From assembly GCA_016234705.1 (NCBI GenBank), contig JACRAS010000008.1, forward strand, positions 1-64,000: 64,000 bases of DNA, in the 5' to 3' direction. This stretch comes from Betaproteobacteria bacterium. Lineage in GTDB: Bacteria > Pseudomonadota > Gammaproteobacteria > Burkholderiales > SG8-39. Below the pieces are notes generated by a model, which made no database searches, was not told the origin of the DNA, and saw nothing but the letters and a program-made list of their open reading frames with translations. Each line of letters opens with the position of its first letter. The first letter of the stretch is position 1. This document shows positions 44,511 through 54,017 of this stretch, piece by piece. Made by a program: the position numbers and the translations under genes.

Positions 44511-44711
44511 GCCTGCTCCCGATGTTTGGCCGGAATAGCGCAGGACATTGCGCGCGTCCCGGCGATCGGCTGTGCGCGCAGTCCGCCGAAGGGGCTCCTC
44601 TTATTCACCAAACCGAAAATATCTCGCCCCAAAACCAGCCCATTCACTCATTCCGATACGGGATTATTATAAAATATTCGCAAGCCCCTCGTACGGTAAA
44701 TAAGGATCGTC

Positions 44712-45461
44712 ATGAAAATAGTCATTCTGCTCAGGCACGGCGAGTCCGTCTGGAACAAGGAAAACCGGTTCACCGGCTGGACCGACGTCGATCTGAGCGA
44801 AACAGGCGTCGAAGAGGCAAGAACAGCCGGCAAACTCATGCGCGATGCGGGTTTCGTGTTCGACCTGGCCCACACTTCGGTGCTCAAGCGCGCCATCAAG
44901 ACCCTGTGGCTGGCACTCGAGCAACTCGACCTGATGTGGATACCCGTGCTGCATTCATGGCGCCTGAACGAGCGCCACTACGGCGCGCTGCAGGGCTTGA
45001 ACAAGGCCGAAACAGCGGCCAAGTTCGGCGATGAGCAGGTGCTCGCATGGCGGCGCAGCTACGATGCCCCGCCGCCCGCGCTCAGCCGGGACGATGCGCG
45101 CTACCCGAGCAGCGATCTGCGTTACCGCGGGCTCACGACTAGCCAGATGCCGCTAAGCGAATGCCTCAAGGACACGGTGACGCGCGTGCTGCCCTACTGG
45201 AACCAGGCCATTGCCCCGGATATCCGCGCCGGCAAGCGCGTCCTTATCGCGGCGCACGGCAACTCGCTGCGGGCGCTGGTGAAGTACCTAGACAAGGTAA
45301 GCGACCAGGACATCGTCGGCCTCAATATCCCCACCGGCGTGCCGCTGGTATACGAACTGGACGACGTCCTCAAGCCCATCCGCCATTACTATCTGGGCGA
45401 TGCGGCCGAGGTCGAAAAAGCCCTGCAGGCCGTGGCCGACCAAGGTAAGGCGAAGACTTGA
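44712..45461 (+). CDS. gpmA: 2,3-bisphosphoglycerate-dependent phosphoglycerate mutase
   Basis: This glycolytic mutase is 249 aa. The phospho-His motif [17 protein letters not shown], the second catalytic region [16 protein letters not shown] and the C-terminal His in [15 protein letters not shown] are present. It is divergent from the rhodanese gene. An A/T-rich TATTATAAAAT about 45 nt upstream is a candidate -10. Its stop overlaps the envC TTG start. Confidence 0.96.
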   Translation: MKIVILLRHGESVWNKENRFTGWTDVDLSETGVEEARTAGKLMRDAGFVFDLAHTSVLKRAIKTLWLALEQLDLMWIPVLHSWRLNERHYGALQGLNKAETAAKFGDEQVLAWRRSYDAPPPALSRDDARYPSSDLRYRGLTTSQMPLSECLKDTVTRVLPYWNQAIAPDIRAGKRVLIAAHGNSLRALVKYLDKVSDQDIVGLNIPTGVPLVYELDDVLKPIRHYYLGDAAEVEKALQAVADQGKAKT

Positions 45462-46675
45462 ATCCAGCACACGGGACGCAGGAGGCGCGGAGCAAATCCA
45501 AGCCCTTGCTTCGCGTCCTCTGCGGCAACACGCTTGTTCTGGGTTTGGCGCTGATCGGCGCGAATCCGGCGCACTCCGCCGACAAGGCCGAGCTGGACGC
45601 CCTGCGCGAGCGCATTGAAGCGCTGAAACAAACCCTGACCGGCGCCGAGGAAAACCGGTCGGAGGCGAGCGACGGGCTGCGCGCATCGGAACACGGCGTA
45701 TCCGAAGCCGATCGCATGCTGCGCAACATTGGCGCGCGGCGGCGCGCGGCGCAGGCCGATCTCATCCGCGTCGTCGAGCAGTTGCGCTCGCTGGAGGCGG
45801 GCATCGCCTCGCAGCAGCGCCAGCTTGGACAGTTGCTGGCCATGCGCTATGTTTCCGGTCAACAGGACTACCTGAGACTGCTCTTGTCCGGGCGCGACCC
45901 GAATCAGACCGCGCGCGATCTGCACTATTACAGCTACATCTCGCGCGCCCAGGCCAATTTCATCCGCGCGCTACGCAAGAACCTGGCCGGCTTGGCGGAA
46001 CTGGCGCGCGAAGCGCGCGGCAAGAGCGCCGAACTGGCCGAACTGGAGGCGCGGCAGCGCGAAGGCCGCAAGGAGTTGCTCGCACAGCAGGCGGAACGGC
46101 GCAAAGTGCTCGCCCGGCTGGCAACGCAGATCCGTTCCCAGCGCCGCGAAATCAAGTCATTGCAGCGCGACGAGGCGCGCCTGTCGCGCCTGGTCGAAGA
46201 GTTGGCAAAAATCCTTTCCCCCGGCGGCAGCGCCCAGCGCAACGAAAAGCTGCCCGAGACCGGACGCGATGCCGGCGTGTTCGCCTCACTCAAAGGCAAG
46301 CTCAGGCTGCCGACCCGCGGGGAACTAATCAACCGCTTTGGCAGTCCACGTAGTGACAGCGGGCTGAGTTGGAAGGGTTTGTTCATCCGCGGCGCGAGCG
46401 GCCAGGAGGTGCGCTCGGTGGCCGCCGGTCGCGTGGTGTTTGCCGAGTGGATGCGCGGCTTCGGCAACCTGATGATCATCGACCACGGCCAAAGCTACCT
46501 CACCATCTACGGCAACAACGAGGCGCTGCTGAAACAGGTGGGTGATGCGGTCGGGACCGGCGATGCGGTGGCCACCGTCGGCAATAGCGGCGGCAACCAG
46601 GATTCGGGTTTATACTTCGAAATTCGGCATCAAGGCAAAGCCTTCGATCCGTTGCGCTGGGTATCTTTGAAGTAG
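45458..46675 (+). CDS. envC: Murein hydrolase activator EnvC
   Basis: EnvC is a periplasmic activator of septal amidases, controlled by FtsEX. The 405-aa product has a hydrophobic export segment near 25-45, a long coiled coil (about 45-270, rich in Glu, Arg, Leu and Gln) and a C-terminal LytM domain: [34 protein letters not shown] and [10 protein letters not shown]. The zinc ligands of active LytM peptidases are missing, as in E. coli EnvC, so it is an activator. The start codon TTG overlaps the gpmA stop; a start further in is possible. Confidence 0.92.
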   Translation: MNPAHGTQEARSKSKPLLRVLCGNTLVLGLALIGANPAHSADKAELDALRERIEALKQTLTGAEENRSEASDGLRASEHGVSEADRMLRNIGARRRAAQADLIRVVEQLRSLEAGIASQQRQLGQLLAMRYVSGQQDYLRLLLSGRDPNQTARDLHYYSYISRAQANFIRALRKNLAGLAELAREARGKSAELAELEARQREGRKELLAQQAERRKVLARLATQIRSQRREIKSLQRDEARLSRLVEELAKILSPGGSAQRNEKLPETGRDAGVFASLKGKLRLPTRGELINRFGSPRSDSGLSWKGLFIRGASGQEVRSVAAGRVVFAEWMRGFGNLMIIDHGQSYLTIYGNNEALLKQVGDAVGTGDAVATVGNSGGNQDSGLYFEIRHQGKAFDPLRWVSLK

Positions 46676-46691
46676 AAGGGTGGAGCGGTTC

Positions 46692-48071
46692 ATGAAAAAC
46701 AAGCTGCAAAAGGCCTGTCTGGTTCTGCTGGGAGCGCTGGCAGGGGTGCTGCTTTCCCTCAATTTTTCCGCAATCGCCCAGAAAGAAGGCGCCCGCACGC
46801 CGCTCCCGGTCGAGGAACTGCGCTCGTTCGCCGAAGTGTTCGGCGCGATCAAGAGCAATTACGTCGAGCCGGTCGAGGACAAGAAGCTCATCTCTGAGGC
46901 GATCAACGGCATGCTTACCGGCCTGGATCCGCACTCTGCCTACCTCGACAACGACGCGTATCGCGAACTGCAGGTTGGCACGCAAGGCGAATTCGGCGGT
47001 TTGGGAATAGAAGTTGGCATGGAGGACGGTTTCGTCAAGGTCGTCTCCCCGATCGAGGATACCCCTGCCTTTCGCGCGGGTATCAAGACCGGCGACCTGA
47101 TCATCAAGTTGGACGAAACACCCGTGAAGGGCATGAGCCTGAACGACGCGGTCAAGCGCATGCGCGGCAAGCCCAAGACCCCGATCAAGCTCACCGTGCT
47201 GCGCAAAGGCGAAGCCAAGCCGCTGGAATTCACCCTGGTGCGCGACGTGATCAAGGTGCAAAGCGTCAAGTCCAAAATGATCGAGCCGGGCTACGGCTAT
47301 CTGCGCGTGGTGCAGTTCCAGGAGCAATCAGGCGAAAACATGGTGCGGCATGTCAACACCCTGTATAAGGACGGCTTGCTGAAAGGCCTGGTGCTGGATC
47401 TCAGGAACGATCCGGGCGGATTGCTCCACGGTGCGGTCGGAATCTCTGCCGCCTTCCTTCCCGCCAAGGCTACCGTGGTAACAACCGACGGCCGCACCGA
47501 GGACGCCAAGCGCAAGTATCTCGCCAGTACCGATGACTATCTGCGCGGCGGCCGTGACGACTATTTGAAAAACCTCCCGGCTGCGATCAAGACCGTGCCC
47601 ATGGTGGTCTTGGTCAACGGCGGATCGGCTTCAGCCTCCGAAATCGTGGCGGGTGCGCTGCAGGATCACAAACGGGCCTTGATCATGGGTACCCAGACTT
47701 TCGGCAAGGGCTCGGTGCAGACCATCATGCCCCTGGGCAACAACACCGCGATCAAGCTGACCACCGCGCGTTACTACACGCCCAGCGGCCGCTCGATCCA
47801 GGCCAAGGGCATTACGCCGGATATCGTGGTCGAAGAACCGGGCGGCGAGAGCCGTGCGTTTCTGCGCGAAGCGGATCTCGACAAGCACCTGACCAATGAC
47901 AAGGACAAGGCGGCGGCGAAGGCCAAACCGGCGGCGCAGCCCAACGGCAAACCGAAGGGCGAAAACGGCGACGAACCGCGTAAGCCCATTGAGTTCGGTT
48001 CGGATAAGGACTTCCAGCTCTCCCAGGCCATAAACATGCTGAAGGGCGTGCATATCATTCAGAAAAACTAG
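46692..48071 (+). CDS. ctpA: C-terminal processing peptidase (S41 family)
   Basis: The ~459-aa protease has a signal or anchor (LVLLGALAGVLLSLNFSAIA), a PDZ domain (GLGIEVGMEDGFVKVVSPIEDTPAFRAGIKTGD) and the tail-specific protease core: NGGSASASEIVAGALQD with the catalytic Ser and GTQTFGKGSVQT with the catalytic Lys. The Lys/Ala/Pro-rich stretch near 415-445 is low complexity. The ATG at 46692 is chosen; one at 46680 is possible. Part of gpmA-envC-ctpA-moeB. Confidence 0.95.
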   Translation: MKNKLQKACLVLLGALAGVLLSLNFSAIAQKEGARTPLPVEELRSFAEVFGAIKSNYVEPVEDKKLISEAINGMLTGLDPHSAYLDNDAYRELQVGTQGEFGGLGIEVGMEDGFVKVVSPIEDTPAFRAGIKTGDLIIKLDETPVKGMSLNDAVKRMRGKPKTPIKLTVLRKGEAKPLEFTLVRDVIKVQSVKSKMIEPGYGYLRVVQFQEQSGENMVRHVNTLYKDGLLKGLVLDLRNDPGGLLHGAVGISAAFLPAKATVVTTDGRTEDAKRKYLASTDDYLRGGRDDYLKNLPAAIKTVPMVVLVNGGSASASEIVAGALQDHKRALIMGTQTFGKGSVQTIMPLGNNTAIKLTTARYYTPSGRSIQAKGITPDIVVEEPGGESRAFLREADLDKHLTNDKDKAAAKAKPAAQPNGKPKGENGDEPRKPIEFGSDKDFQLSQAINMLKGVHIIQKN

Positions 48072-48135
48072 GGAGGAGCGAGGCGGGAGGATCAAAACGT
48101 CCGCACATCCCCTCTCGCTCCTCCCCTCCGCCTTC

Positions 48136-48891
48136 ATGAATGACGATCAACTGCTGCGTTACAGCAGGCATATCCTGTTAACCGAGATGGGTATCGAGGG
48201 CCAGGAAAAGCTGCTTGCCGCGCATGCATTGGTGATCGGCGCCGGCGGCCTGGGTTCCCCCGCGGCCATGTATCTGGCCTCGGGCGGCGTCGGGCGCATC
48301 ACGCTTGCGGATGGCGATTCAGTCGATCTGACCAATTTGCAGCGCCAGATCCTGCATACCACGGCAGCGGTCGGACGGGCAAAAGCCTACTCGGGCAAGG
48401 ACAAGCTGGCCGAACTCAATCCGGAGGTCGAGGTTGCGGCGATCCCCGAGCGCCTGGAAGGCGAAAGGCTGGCCCGGATCGTCGCCAGCGCCGACATTGT
48501 GCTCGACTGCTCCGACAATTTCGCCACCCGCCATGCGGTCAACCGCGCCTGCGTCAAGTACCGCAAGCCGCTGGTGTCGGGAGCGGGTGTGCGCTTCGAC
48601 GGGCAGGTCAGCGTGTTCGACCTGCGCCGGGGCGAGGCCCCCTGCTACAACTGCCTGTTCCCGGAAGACGCCGAAACCGAGGAAACCCGCTGCGCGGTGA
48701 TGGGGGTGTTCGCGCCCCTCACCGGCATCATCGGCGCCGTGCAGGCGGCGGAGGCACTGAAGCTGCTTGCCGGCGCGGGCGAGTCACTCAACGGCCGCTT
48801 GCTGCTGTTCGATTGCCTGAGAATGGAGTGGCGCTCGGTCAGGCTCACCAAGGATCCGGCGTGCAAGGTTTGCTCCAAAGCCTCACCCTAG
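48136..48891 (+). CDS. moeB: HesA/MoeB/ThiF-family adenylyltransferase
   Basis: This E1-like enzyme adenylates the C-terminus of a ubiquitin-like sulfur carrier such as MoaD or ThiS. The 251-aa protein has GAGGLGSPAAMYLASGGVGRITLADGD (nucleotide site), NLQRQILH, the zinc cysteines in CYNCLFPE and CKVC, and TRCAVMGVFAPLTGIIGAVQAAE. MoeB and ThiF cannot be separated by sequence alone, so the symbol is tentative. Its 3' end overlaps a stray slmA-like tail from the other strand. Confidence 0.88.
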   Translation: MNDDQLLRYSRHILLTEMGIEGQEKLLAAHALVIGAGGLGSPAAMYLASGGVGRITLADGDSVDLTNLQRQILHTTAAVGRAKAYSGKDKLAELNPEVEVAAIPERLEGERLARIVASADIVLDCSDNFATRHAVNRACVKYRKPLVSGAGVRFDGQVSVFDLRRGEAPCYNCLFPEDAETEETRCAVMGVFAPLTGIIGAVQAAEALKLLAGAGESLNGRLLLFDCLRMEWRSVRLTKDPACKVCSKASP

Positions 48892-48927
48892 CAGCAGCGC
48901 CTGTTTCTGCCAGAGTTCGGTCGTTGC
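48883..48927 (-). pseudogene. Isolated slmA 3'-end remnant
   Basis: The minus strand reads ATTELWQKQALLLG followed by TGA. The real slmA, 300 bp away on the same strand, ends PTELWQKQGPMLLG. The shared block differs at synonymous positions (GAA/GAG, CTC/TTG, AAA/AAG), as expected of diverged coding sequence rather than a fresh duplication. The hairpin repeat lies between the two tails. Confidence 0.6.
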
Positions 48928-48967
48928 AGAGTTGCGATTTTGTATAACCCCCCGCACTGTGTTTGGT

Positions 48968-49194
48968 GTTATCTATAACCGTGTTTTCTGTGCGGATGCG
49001 CTTTTCATCCGCACAGAAAACACGGTTGGCGCGCGCAGCGCGCAATGACCGCGTGCCGACCTCGGCGAACGCAGGGGGATACATCGAACAGCAGCGATCG
49101 AACTTGCGCGGACGGCGACCCGTCCGCGCGGATCGCCGATTGCGCACGGATGAAAAGCACATCCGCGCGCGATCGGCGATCTTGGATAAAACCC
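48968..49194 (-). repeat. Modular long-hairpin repeat, copy 2 (modules B then A)
   Basis: Read on the minus strand: GGGTTTTATCCAAGATC, hairpin 2' (49181-49131, 22-bp arms with one A-C mismatch and one wobble, 7-nt loop), hairpin 3' (49129-49106), about 55 bp of spacer, GCGCGCTGCGCGCGCC and hairpin 1' (49027-48977, perfect 22-bp arms beginning AACCGTG on the plus strand, 7-nt loop). The same flanks and stem ends occur in copy 1 at 6.2 kb, but with the modules in the opposite order. Confidence 0.85.
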
Positions 49195-49217
49195 TTACGC
49201 TGTATTCGCTGTTAACC

Positions 49218-49829
49218 CTAACCTAGCAACATCGGCCCCTGCTTCTGCCACAACTCTGTCGGCAGGCGCCTGAAGCCGCTCTTGGCGTACTGGTGCCAGC
49301 GGCCGACGATATAGGCGAGCATCAAGTTAGCCCGCGCGCCCGGATCGGGCGCGGCGTGCTCACCGTCGGCGATATCGCTGTCCTTGTCGATCTCCCCCTG
49401 CGTCGCCGCCAGCCGCAGCGATTGCTTCAGCGCCGCCTCCAGCCGGTCGTGCAGTTGGTTGATGCGCAGTTGCAGGCGCTTGTCCTCGTTCACCAGGGCG
49501 TCGCCGATGAGCACGCGCGTCATGCCCGGGTTTTTTTCGGCAAAAGACAGCAGCATGGCGGCGATGGCGTGGGTCTGTTTCAGTCCACTCTCCTGCTCTG
49601 TGCTGATTTTGTTGATCAGGCCGAACACCGTTTCCTCGACGAAGCCGATCAATCCCTCGTACATCTGTGCCTTGCTGGCGAAATGGCGGTAAAGCGCCGC
49701 CTCCGACACATCCAGCCTTTCCGCAAGAGCGGCGGTGGTGATTTTTTCACCCTTGGGCGCCTCGAGCATCTCCGCCAGCACTTGCAGAATTTGGTTCTTG
49801 CGTTCGCCGGAGCGGGTCACCATGCTCAC
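49218..49829 (-). CDS. slmA: Nucleoid occlusion factor SlmA (TetR family)
   Basis: SlmA blocks FtsZ assembly over the chromosome. The 203-aa protein has the TetR helix-turn-helix ITTAALAERLDVSEAALYRHFASKAQMYEGLIGFVEE and the SlmA-type core with VLIGDALVNEDKRLQLRINQ and the C-terminal RANLMLAYIVGRWHQYAKSGF. The MSMV start offers two ATGs 6 nt apart. It is convergent with moeB across the repeat. Confidence 0.93.
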   Translation of the reverse strand: MSMVTRSGERKNQILQVLAEMLEAPKGEKITTAALAERLDVSEAALYRHFASKAQMYEGLIGFVEETVFGLINKISTEQESGLKQTHAIAAMLLSFAEKNPGMTRVLIGDALVNEDKRLQLRINQLHDRLEAALKQSLRLAATQGEIDKDSDIADGEHAAPDPGARANLMLAYIVGRWHQYAKSGFRRLPTELWQKQGPMLLG

Positions 49830-49890
49830 CTCCGTGGATATGCCGATGTGCGCAGATTCTAGCCCATGCGGTTTGTGAGTGCTAACCTTT

Positions 49891-50538
49891 TTAAAGGCCG
49901 AGGCGCCCCAACAGGCGCGGCAGGGCGAGCACCGAGGCCGTCTTGACGTCGACGTAAGCCGGTGTGCGCGGCTCGCGCGTCACCCACACTGTTTTCATCA
50001 CCAGGCGCTTGGCCGGCCGCAGGTTCTCACGGCTGTCCTCCACCATGACGCAGCGCGAGGCGATGAGACCGTGGGTGCGCAGCAGGCTGTGGAATGCGGC
50101 GAGCGAAGGCTTGGGCTGGTAGCCGGTCGACTCGATGCAGTGCACGCCGTCGAACTGCCCCTCGATGCCCATCGTCTGCAGCACGGCACAAACGTACCGG
50201 CGCGGGGCGTTGGACAGGATCAGCTTCCTCCCCGGCAGGCGGCGCAGCATGGCGGCGAGTCCGCGCTCATACACCACCGAATTGGACAGATCGGGAAAAG
50301 CATGCGTCTCGCGCAGGAAATGCTCGGGATCGGTGCCGTGATGGCGCATCATGCCCAGCAGCGTCGCGCCATAGCTGCGCCAGTAATGCGCGCGCAGCGT
50401 GCCGGCGTCCTCTGCGCTCAGCCGCAAATGCTGCTGCAGATAGGCGGTCATGCTGCGATGGATGTGCGGAAAGATATGCGGCGACGCGTTGTGCAGGGTG
50501 TTGTCCAGGTCGAAAACCCAGGTAAGCCTTGTTGGCAT
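49891..50538 (-). CDS. HAD-family pyrimidine 5'-nucleotidase
   Basis: The 215-aa HAD phosphatase has motif I FDLDNTLHNAS, motif II LILSNAPRRYV, motif III Lys in YQPKPSLAAF and motif IV VEDSRENLRPAKRLVM. The cap is small and helical, as in the SDT1/pyrimidine 5'-nucleotidase subfamily. It lies between argB and slmA in many betaproteobacteria. It is divergent from the M15 peptidase with a 28-nt gap. Confidence 0.9.
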   Translation of the reverse strand: MPTRLTWVFDLDNTLHNASPHIFPHIHRSMTAYLQQHLRLSAEDAGTLRAHYWRSYGATLLGMMRHHGTDPEHFLRETHAFPDLSNSVVYERGLAAMLRRLPGRKLILSNAPRRYVCAVLQTMGIEGQFDGVHCIESTGYQPKPSLAAFHSLLRTHGLIASRCVMVEDSRENLRPAKRLVMKTVWVTREPRTPAYVDVKTASVLALPRLLGRLGL

Positions 50539-50566
50539 TGTCGCTCATCCATCCTAGAATCGCCGC

Positions 50567-51025
50567 ATGCGGCTCACGCGAAACTTCTCACTCGAACACC
50601 TGATCCATTCCGAAACCGCGGAGCGCGAGCGCATCGACAACACGCCCGGCCCGGACATCATCGAGAACCTGCGGCTGCTGGCCAAGGGTCTGCAACAGGT
50701 ACAGGCCCTGACCGAGTTCCCGCTGGAAATCTCCAGCGCTTATCGCTCGCCCGAACTCAATCGGCGCGTCGGCGGCGCAAAAACCTCGCAGCACACCCTG
50801 GGACAGGCCGCCGATTTCACCTGCGCCGAATTCGGGCCGCCGGTGGATATCATCAAAGCCATCCGCGACTCCGACATCGAATTCGACCAGTGCATCCTGG
50901 AGTACGCGAGATGGGTGCATATCTCCTTCAGCAAGACACCGCGCGGCAAGGTGCTGACGATTTACGATCCCAAGAAAGGCTATCTTGACGGCCTGTGGGA
51001 CCAGGGCGGCAAGCAAATCGCCTGA
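50567..51025 (+). CDS. M15-family peptidase (D,D-carboxypeptidase-like)
   Basis: The 152-aa protein has the zinc-peptidase pattern of peptidase M15: ISSAYRSPELNRRVGG, then SQHTLGQAADFTC (first His and Asp ligands) and ARWVHISFSK (last His). No signal peptide is visible, so it may be cytoplasmic or phage-derived in origin; such proteins resemble phage endolysins of M15 type. Possible role: D-Ala-D-Ala cleavage in peptidoglycan recycling. Confidence 0.82.
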   Translation: MRLTRNFSLEHLIHSETAERERIDNTPGPDIIENLRLLAKGLQQVQALTEFPLEISSAYRSPELNRRVGGAKTSQHTLGQAADFTCAEFGPPVDIIKAIRDSDIEFDQCILEYARWVHISFSKTPRGKVLTIYDPKKGYLDGLWDQGGKQIA

Positions 51026-51062
51026 AAGCGGATCCTTCGGCGCTGCGCTCCTCAGAATGACC

Positions 51063-51084
51063 TTGCCGGGCTCAGGCCCGGCAA
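51063..51084. terminator. Hairpin between convergent M15 peptidase gene and argB
   Basis: TTGCCGGGC-TCAG-GCCCGGCAA is a perfect 9-bp stem with a 4-nt loop, positioned directly after the argB stop and 38 nt after the peptidase stop. There is no long U-tract, but its place and strength suggest a shared terminator. Confidence 0.6.
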
Positions 51085-51086
51085 AG

Positions 51087-52001
<915 letters not shown>

Positions 52002-52020
52002 TTACCGCCCCTGCAACGAA

Positions 52021-52045
52021 AAAAGGCGGCCTTGAGCCGCCTTTT
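52021..52045 (-). terminator. Rho-independent terminator of the AlbA/Schlafen ATPase gene
   Basis: AAAAGGCGGC-loop of 5-GCCGCCTTTT has perfect 10-bp arms. On the minus strand six U follow the stem, giving a classic intrinsic terminator 67 nt after the stop at 52112. Confidence 0.88.
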
Positions 52046-52111
52046 CCCAATACAGGAACAGCCTCTTACCGGATAGTCCTCTGGCGCCCGACCGCTCAAA
52101 CTTGATGGTTT

Positions 52112-53854
52112 TCACGGCTTCATTGCATCAGTCTCAGTGCCCATTGCACCACCCTCACCTGTATTCTGCATAGTTGGAAGCTGGTGCAATAGACGGGAAC
52201 CCGGGGTCGAGAAAGCGCCAGCTCCTCGCTTACCGGAGTGAACAAGCCAGGACGCGGCCGCAAGTTCGCCGAGAAGCCGGGCGGCTGTGTTGCGTGCAAC
52301 CCCTAAAACGCGGCGGACATCGGCATTCGTCAGCCTTCCCTTCTTTTGCAAGGTCGGCAAAAGTTTGACCAATTCACCCGGCATGTCGGGATGTGCTGTC
52401 AGCGGCTCGCGGACCTCGTACACCCGACCACCCTTCTCGGTGGCGCGGACAACCCCCTTGCGCATCATGTCCTTGATGGCGTTGGAAGCACCATAGATAT
52501 CAGTCCCAACCACTTTCTGAAAATCCCGACTCGTAAACCGGCCATCATGGGCGTGCGCGTACGCCAGCATGCGCTTTTGGTCTCCGGACAGGTCAACTTC
52601 CTTGAACTTCAGGAGCCATTCCAGTGTGAAGCGGTCATAGATGGGTTCGTTGCGCAGCGTCACCTGGACCACCGCGCCGCCGATGGCCTCGAACCGCGGT
52701 GGGTAGCAGCCGGCGCGCTCCATTTCGTCGAACATGCGCGGCACGCCTTCGCCCAGTTCGCGCATAGTACCCATGGCGGTCAGCACCCGGACGATCAGCG
52801 GATTGCGCGAGCAGTGCATGTGCTGGCGCTGCGCCAACGCATCCAGCGTGACGGGCGAAGGCGGCATGCCCGGACTGCGAATTTCCATATGGTCGTCGAA
52901 CATCCATACTTCGATGCCCAATCCGCGAATACTGTAGTCCCGGTGCGCGACGGCGTTGACGATCGCCTCCTGCCAGGCGAAGGTCGGGTACTCGAGTTTT
53001 TCGATGAAGAACAGGTCGTGCAGTTGCTGTCGCTCACGGATGAAGGGCCGGATGGCCTCAAATGCCCTTTCCAGCAGCACAGCGAGCGGCGCTTCGACCC
53101 GGAACCGTTTGGCGATATTCAGTTCCGCGCCGGATTTACGTTCAGTGCCCTCCCATCGGACGAAGTCGATTCCACAGCGATCGTGCCAGCGCGCCGGATC
53201 GCTTCCAAACAACAGCAGGGCGGCCAGCGTCGGCACGACATGGCCGTTGCGGGCTTCCACCAGACGCAGGCGGCGAAGTTGCTCGTGTGGCGGCCCAGCC
53301 GCGGCAACCTTGGCGGTGAAGGCAGCTACAACTGCATCGTCCAGGTCTTCGATCCCCGCACCGGGCGGAAACGTGCGCTCGAACAGGCCCTGGTGCTTGG
53401 CCTCTTTCAGAGCCTTGATCTTGTCCTTGTCGAACGGCTGATTGCTGTCGCCCACGCGCAGGAGACAGCGGCTGTCGGCGAGCAGGTGAACCGACGGGCT
53501 CCAGTCGACCTGGAAGTGGAGCAACCGCTTTCCGCTCCGGTCGGATAACTCGCGTGCGACACAGGGCAAGGGCGGAGTGACGTAGTTGCGATCCTTCGGC
53601 GCGCCGAGCAGCAGGCGAATCTTGTCTTCCGCGTGAGGCACGCCGGTCAGCGCGCCATCATTTTCCATGCCGATGAGCAGCTCGCCGCCGTCCGCATTGG
53701 CCATCGCCGTCAATGTTTCGGCGATGTCACGGGCGATATCTGCCGCCTTGCGTTGTCTCGCACGCACGGAGGAACGGTCGAATGCGGACTTCCGCTCGAA
53801 GAACGGGCCTTCCTCGGCGGAGGTCCAGCGGGCGATATCGGGGTGCGGACTCAT
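52112..53854 (-). CDS. AlbA_2 (Schlafen-like) ATP-binding protein with GHKL and winged-helix domains
   Basis: The 580-aa protein has an N-terminal AlbA_2/Schlafen-type domain (about 10-150: FFERKSAFDRS, IAETLTAMANADGGELLIGMEND, LLRVGDSNQPF). A COG2865-type HATPase follows (about 240-420: YPTFAWQEAIVNAVAHRDYS, MEIRSPGMPP, ELGEGVPRMFDEMERAG), then two winged-helix segments (about 440-560: GRFTSRDFQKVVGTDIYGASNAIKDMM and LTNADVRRVLGVARNTAARLL). The family is annotated as a transcriptional regulator or is found in defence islands. Mrr lies next to it. A TGACT-N6-AGTCA palindrome over a TACAAT -10 (53917-53932) lies about 65 nt upstream and could be its operator. Confidence 0.85.
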   Translation of the reverse strand: MSPHPDIARWTSAEEGPFFERKSAFDRSSVRARQRKAADIARDIAETLTAMANADGGELLIGMENDGALTGVPHAEDKIRLLLGAPKDRNYVTPPLPCVARELSDRSGKRLLHFQVDWSPSVHLLADSRCLLRVGDSNQPFDKDKIKALKEAKHQGLFERTFPPGAGIEDLDDAVVAAFTAKVAAAGPPHEQLRRLRLVEARNGHVVPTLAALLLFGSDPARWHDRCGIDFVRWEGTERKSGAELNIAKRFRVEAPLAVLLERAFEAIRPFIRERQQLHDLFFIEKLEYPTFAWQEAIVNAVAHRDYSIRGLGIEVWMFDDHMEIRSPGMPPSPVTLDALAQRQHMHCSRNPLIVRVLTAMGTMRELGEGVPRMFDEMERAGCYPPRFEAIGGAVVQVTLRNEPIYDRFTLEWLLKFKEVDLSGDQKRMLAYAHAHDGRFTSRDFQKVVGTDIYGASNAIKDMMRKGVVRATEKGGRVYEVREPLTAHPDMPGELVKLLPTLQKKGRLTNADVRRVLGVARNTAARLLGELAAASWLVHSGKRGAGAFSTPGSRLLHQLPTMQNTGEGGAMGTETDAMKP

Positions 53855-53916
53855 GAGACGGGCTGAATCAGCTTCGGGCCGGTATCGCCCATAGATCGAG
53901 GAACATTAACGAGCGT

Positions 53917-53932
53917 TGACTTATTGTAGTCA
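53917..53932 (-). promoter_or_regulatory. Candidate promoter/operator of the AlbA/Schlafen ATPase gene
   Basis: The minus strand holds TGACT-ACAATA-AGTCA, an inverted repeat surrounding a TACAAT -10 box. No convincing -35 is visible, so activity is uncertain. Confidence 0.35.
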
Positions 53933-54017
53933 TTCGACTGCTGTGCGGCGGGCCCGCACGAGGGCAAAGGATGGGACGACAACTCCGGCCAGTCCGCACC
54001 AGCTAAACGCGGGCTCG

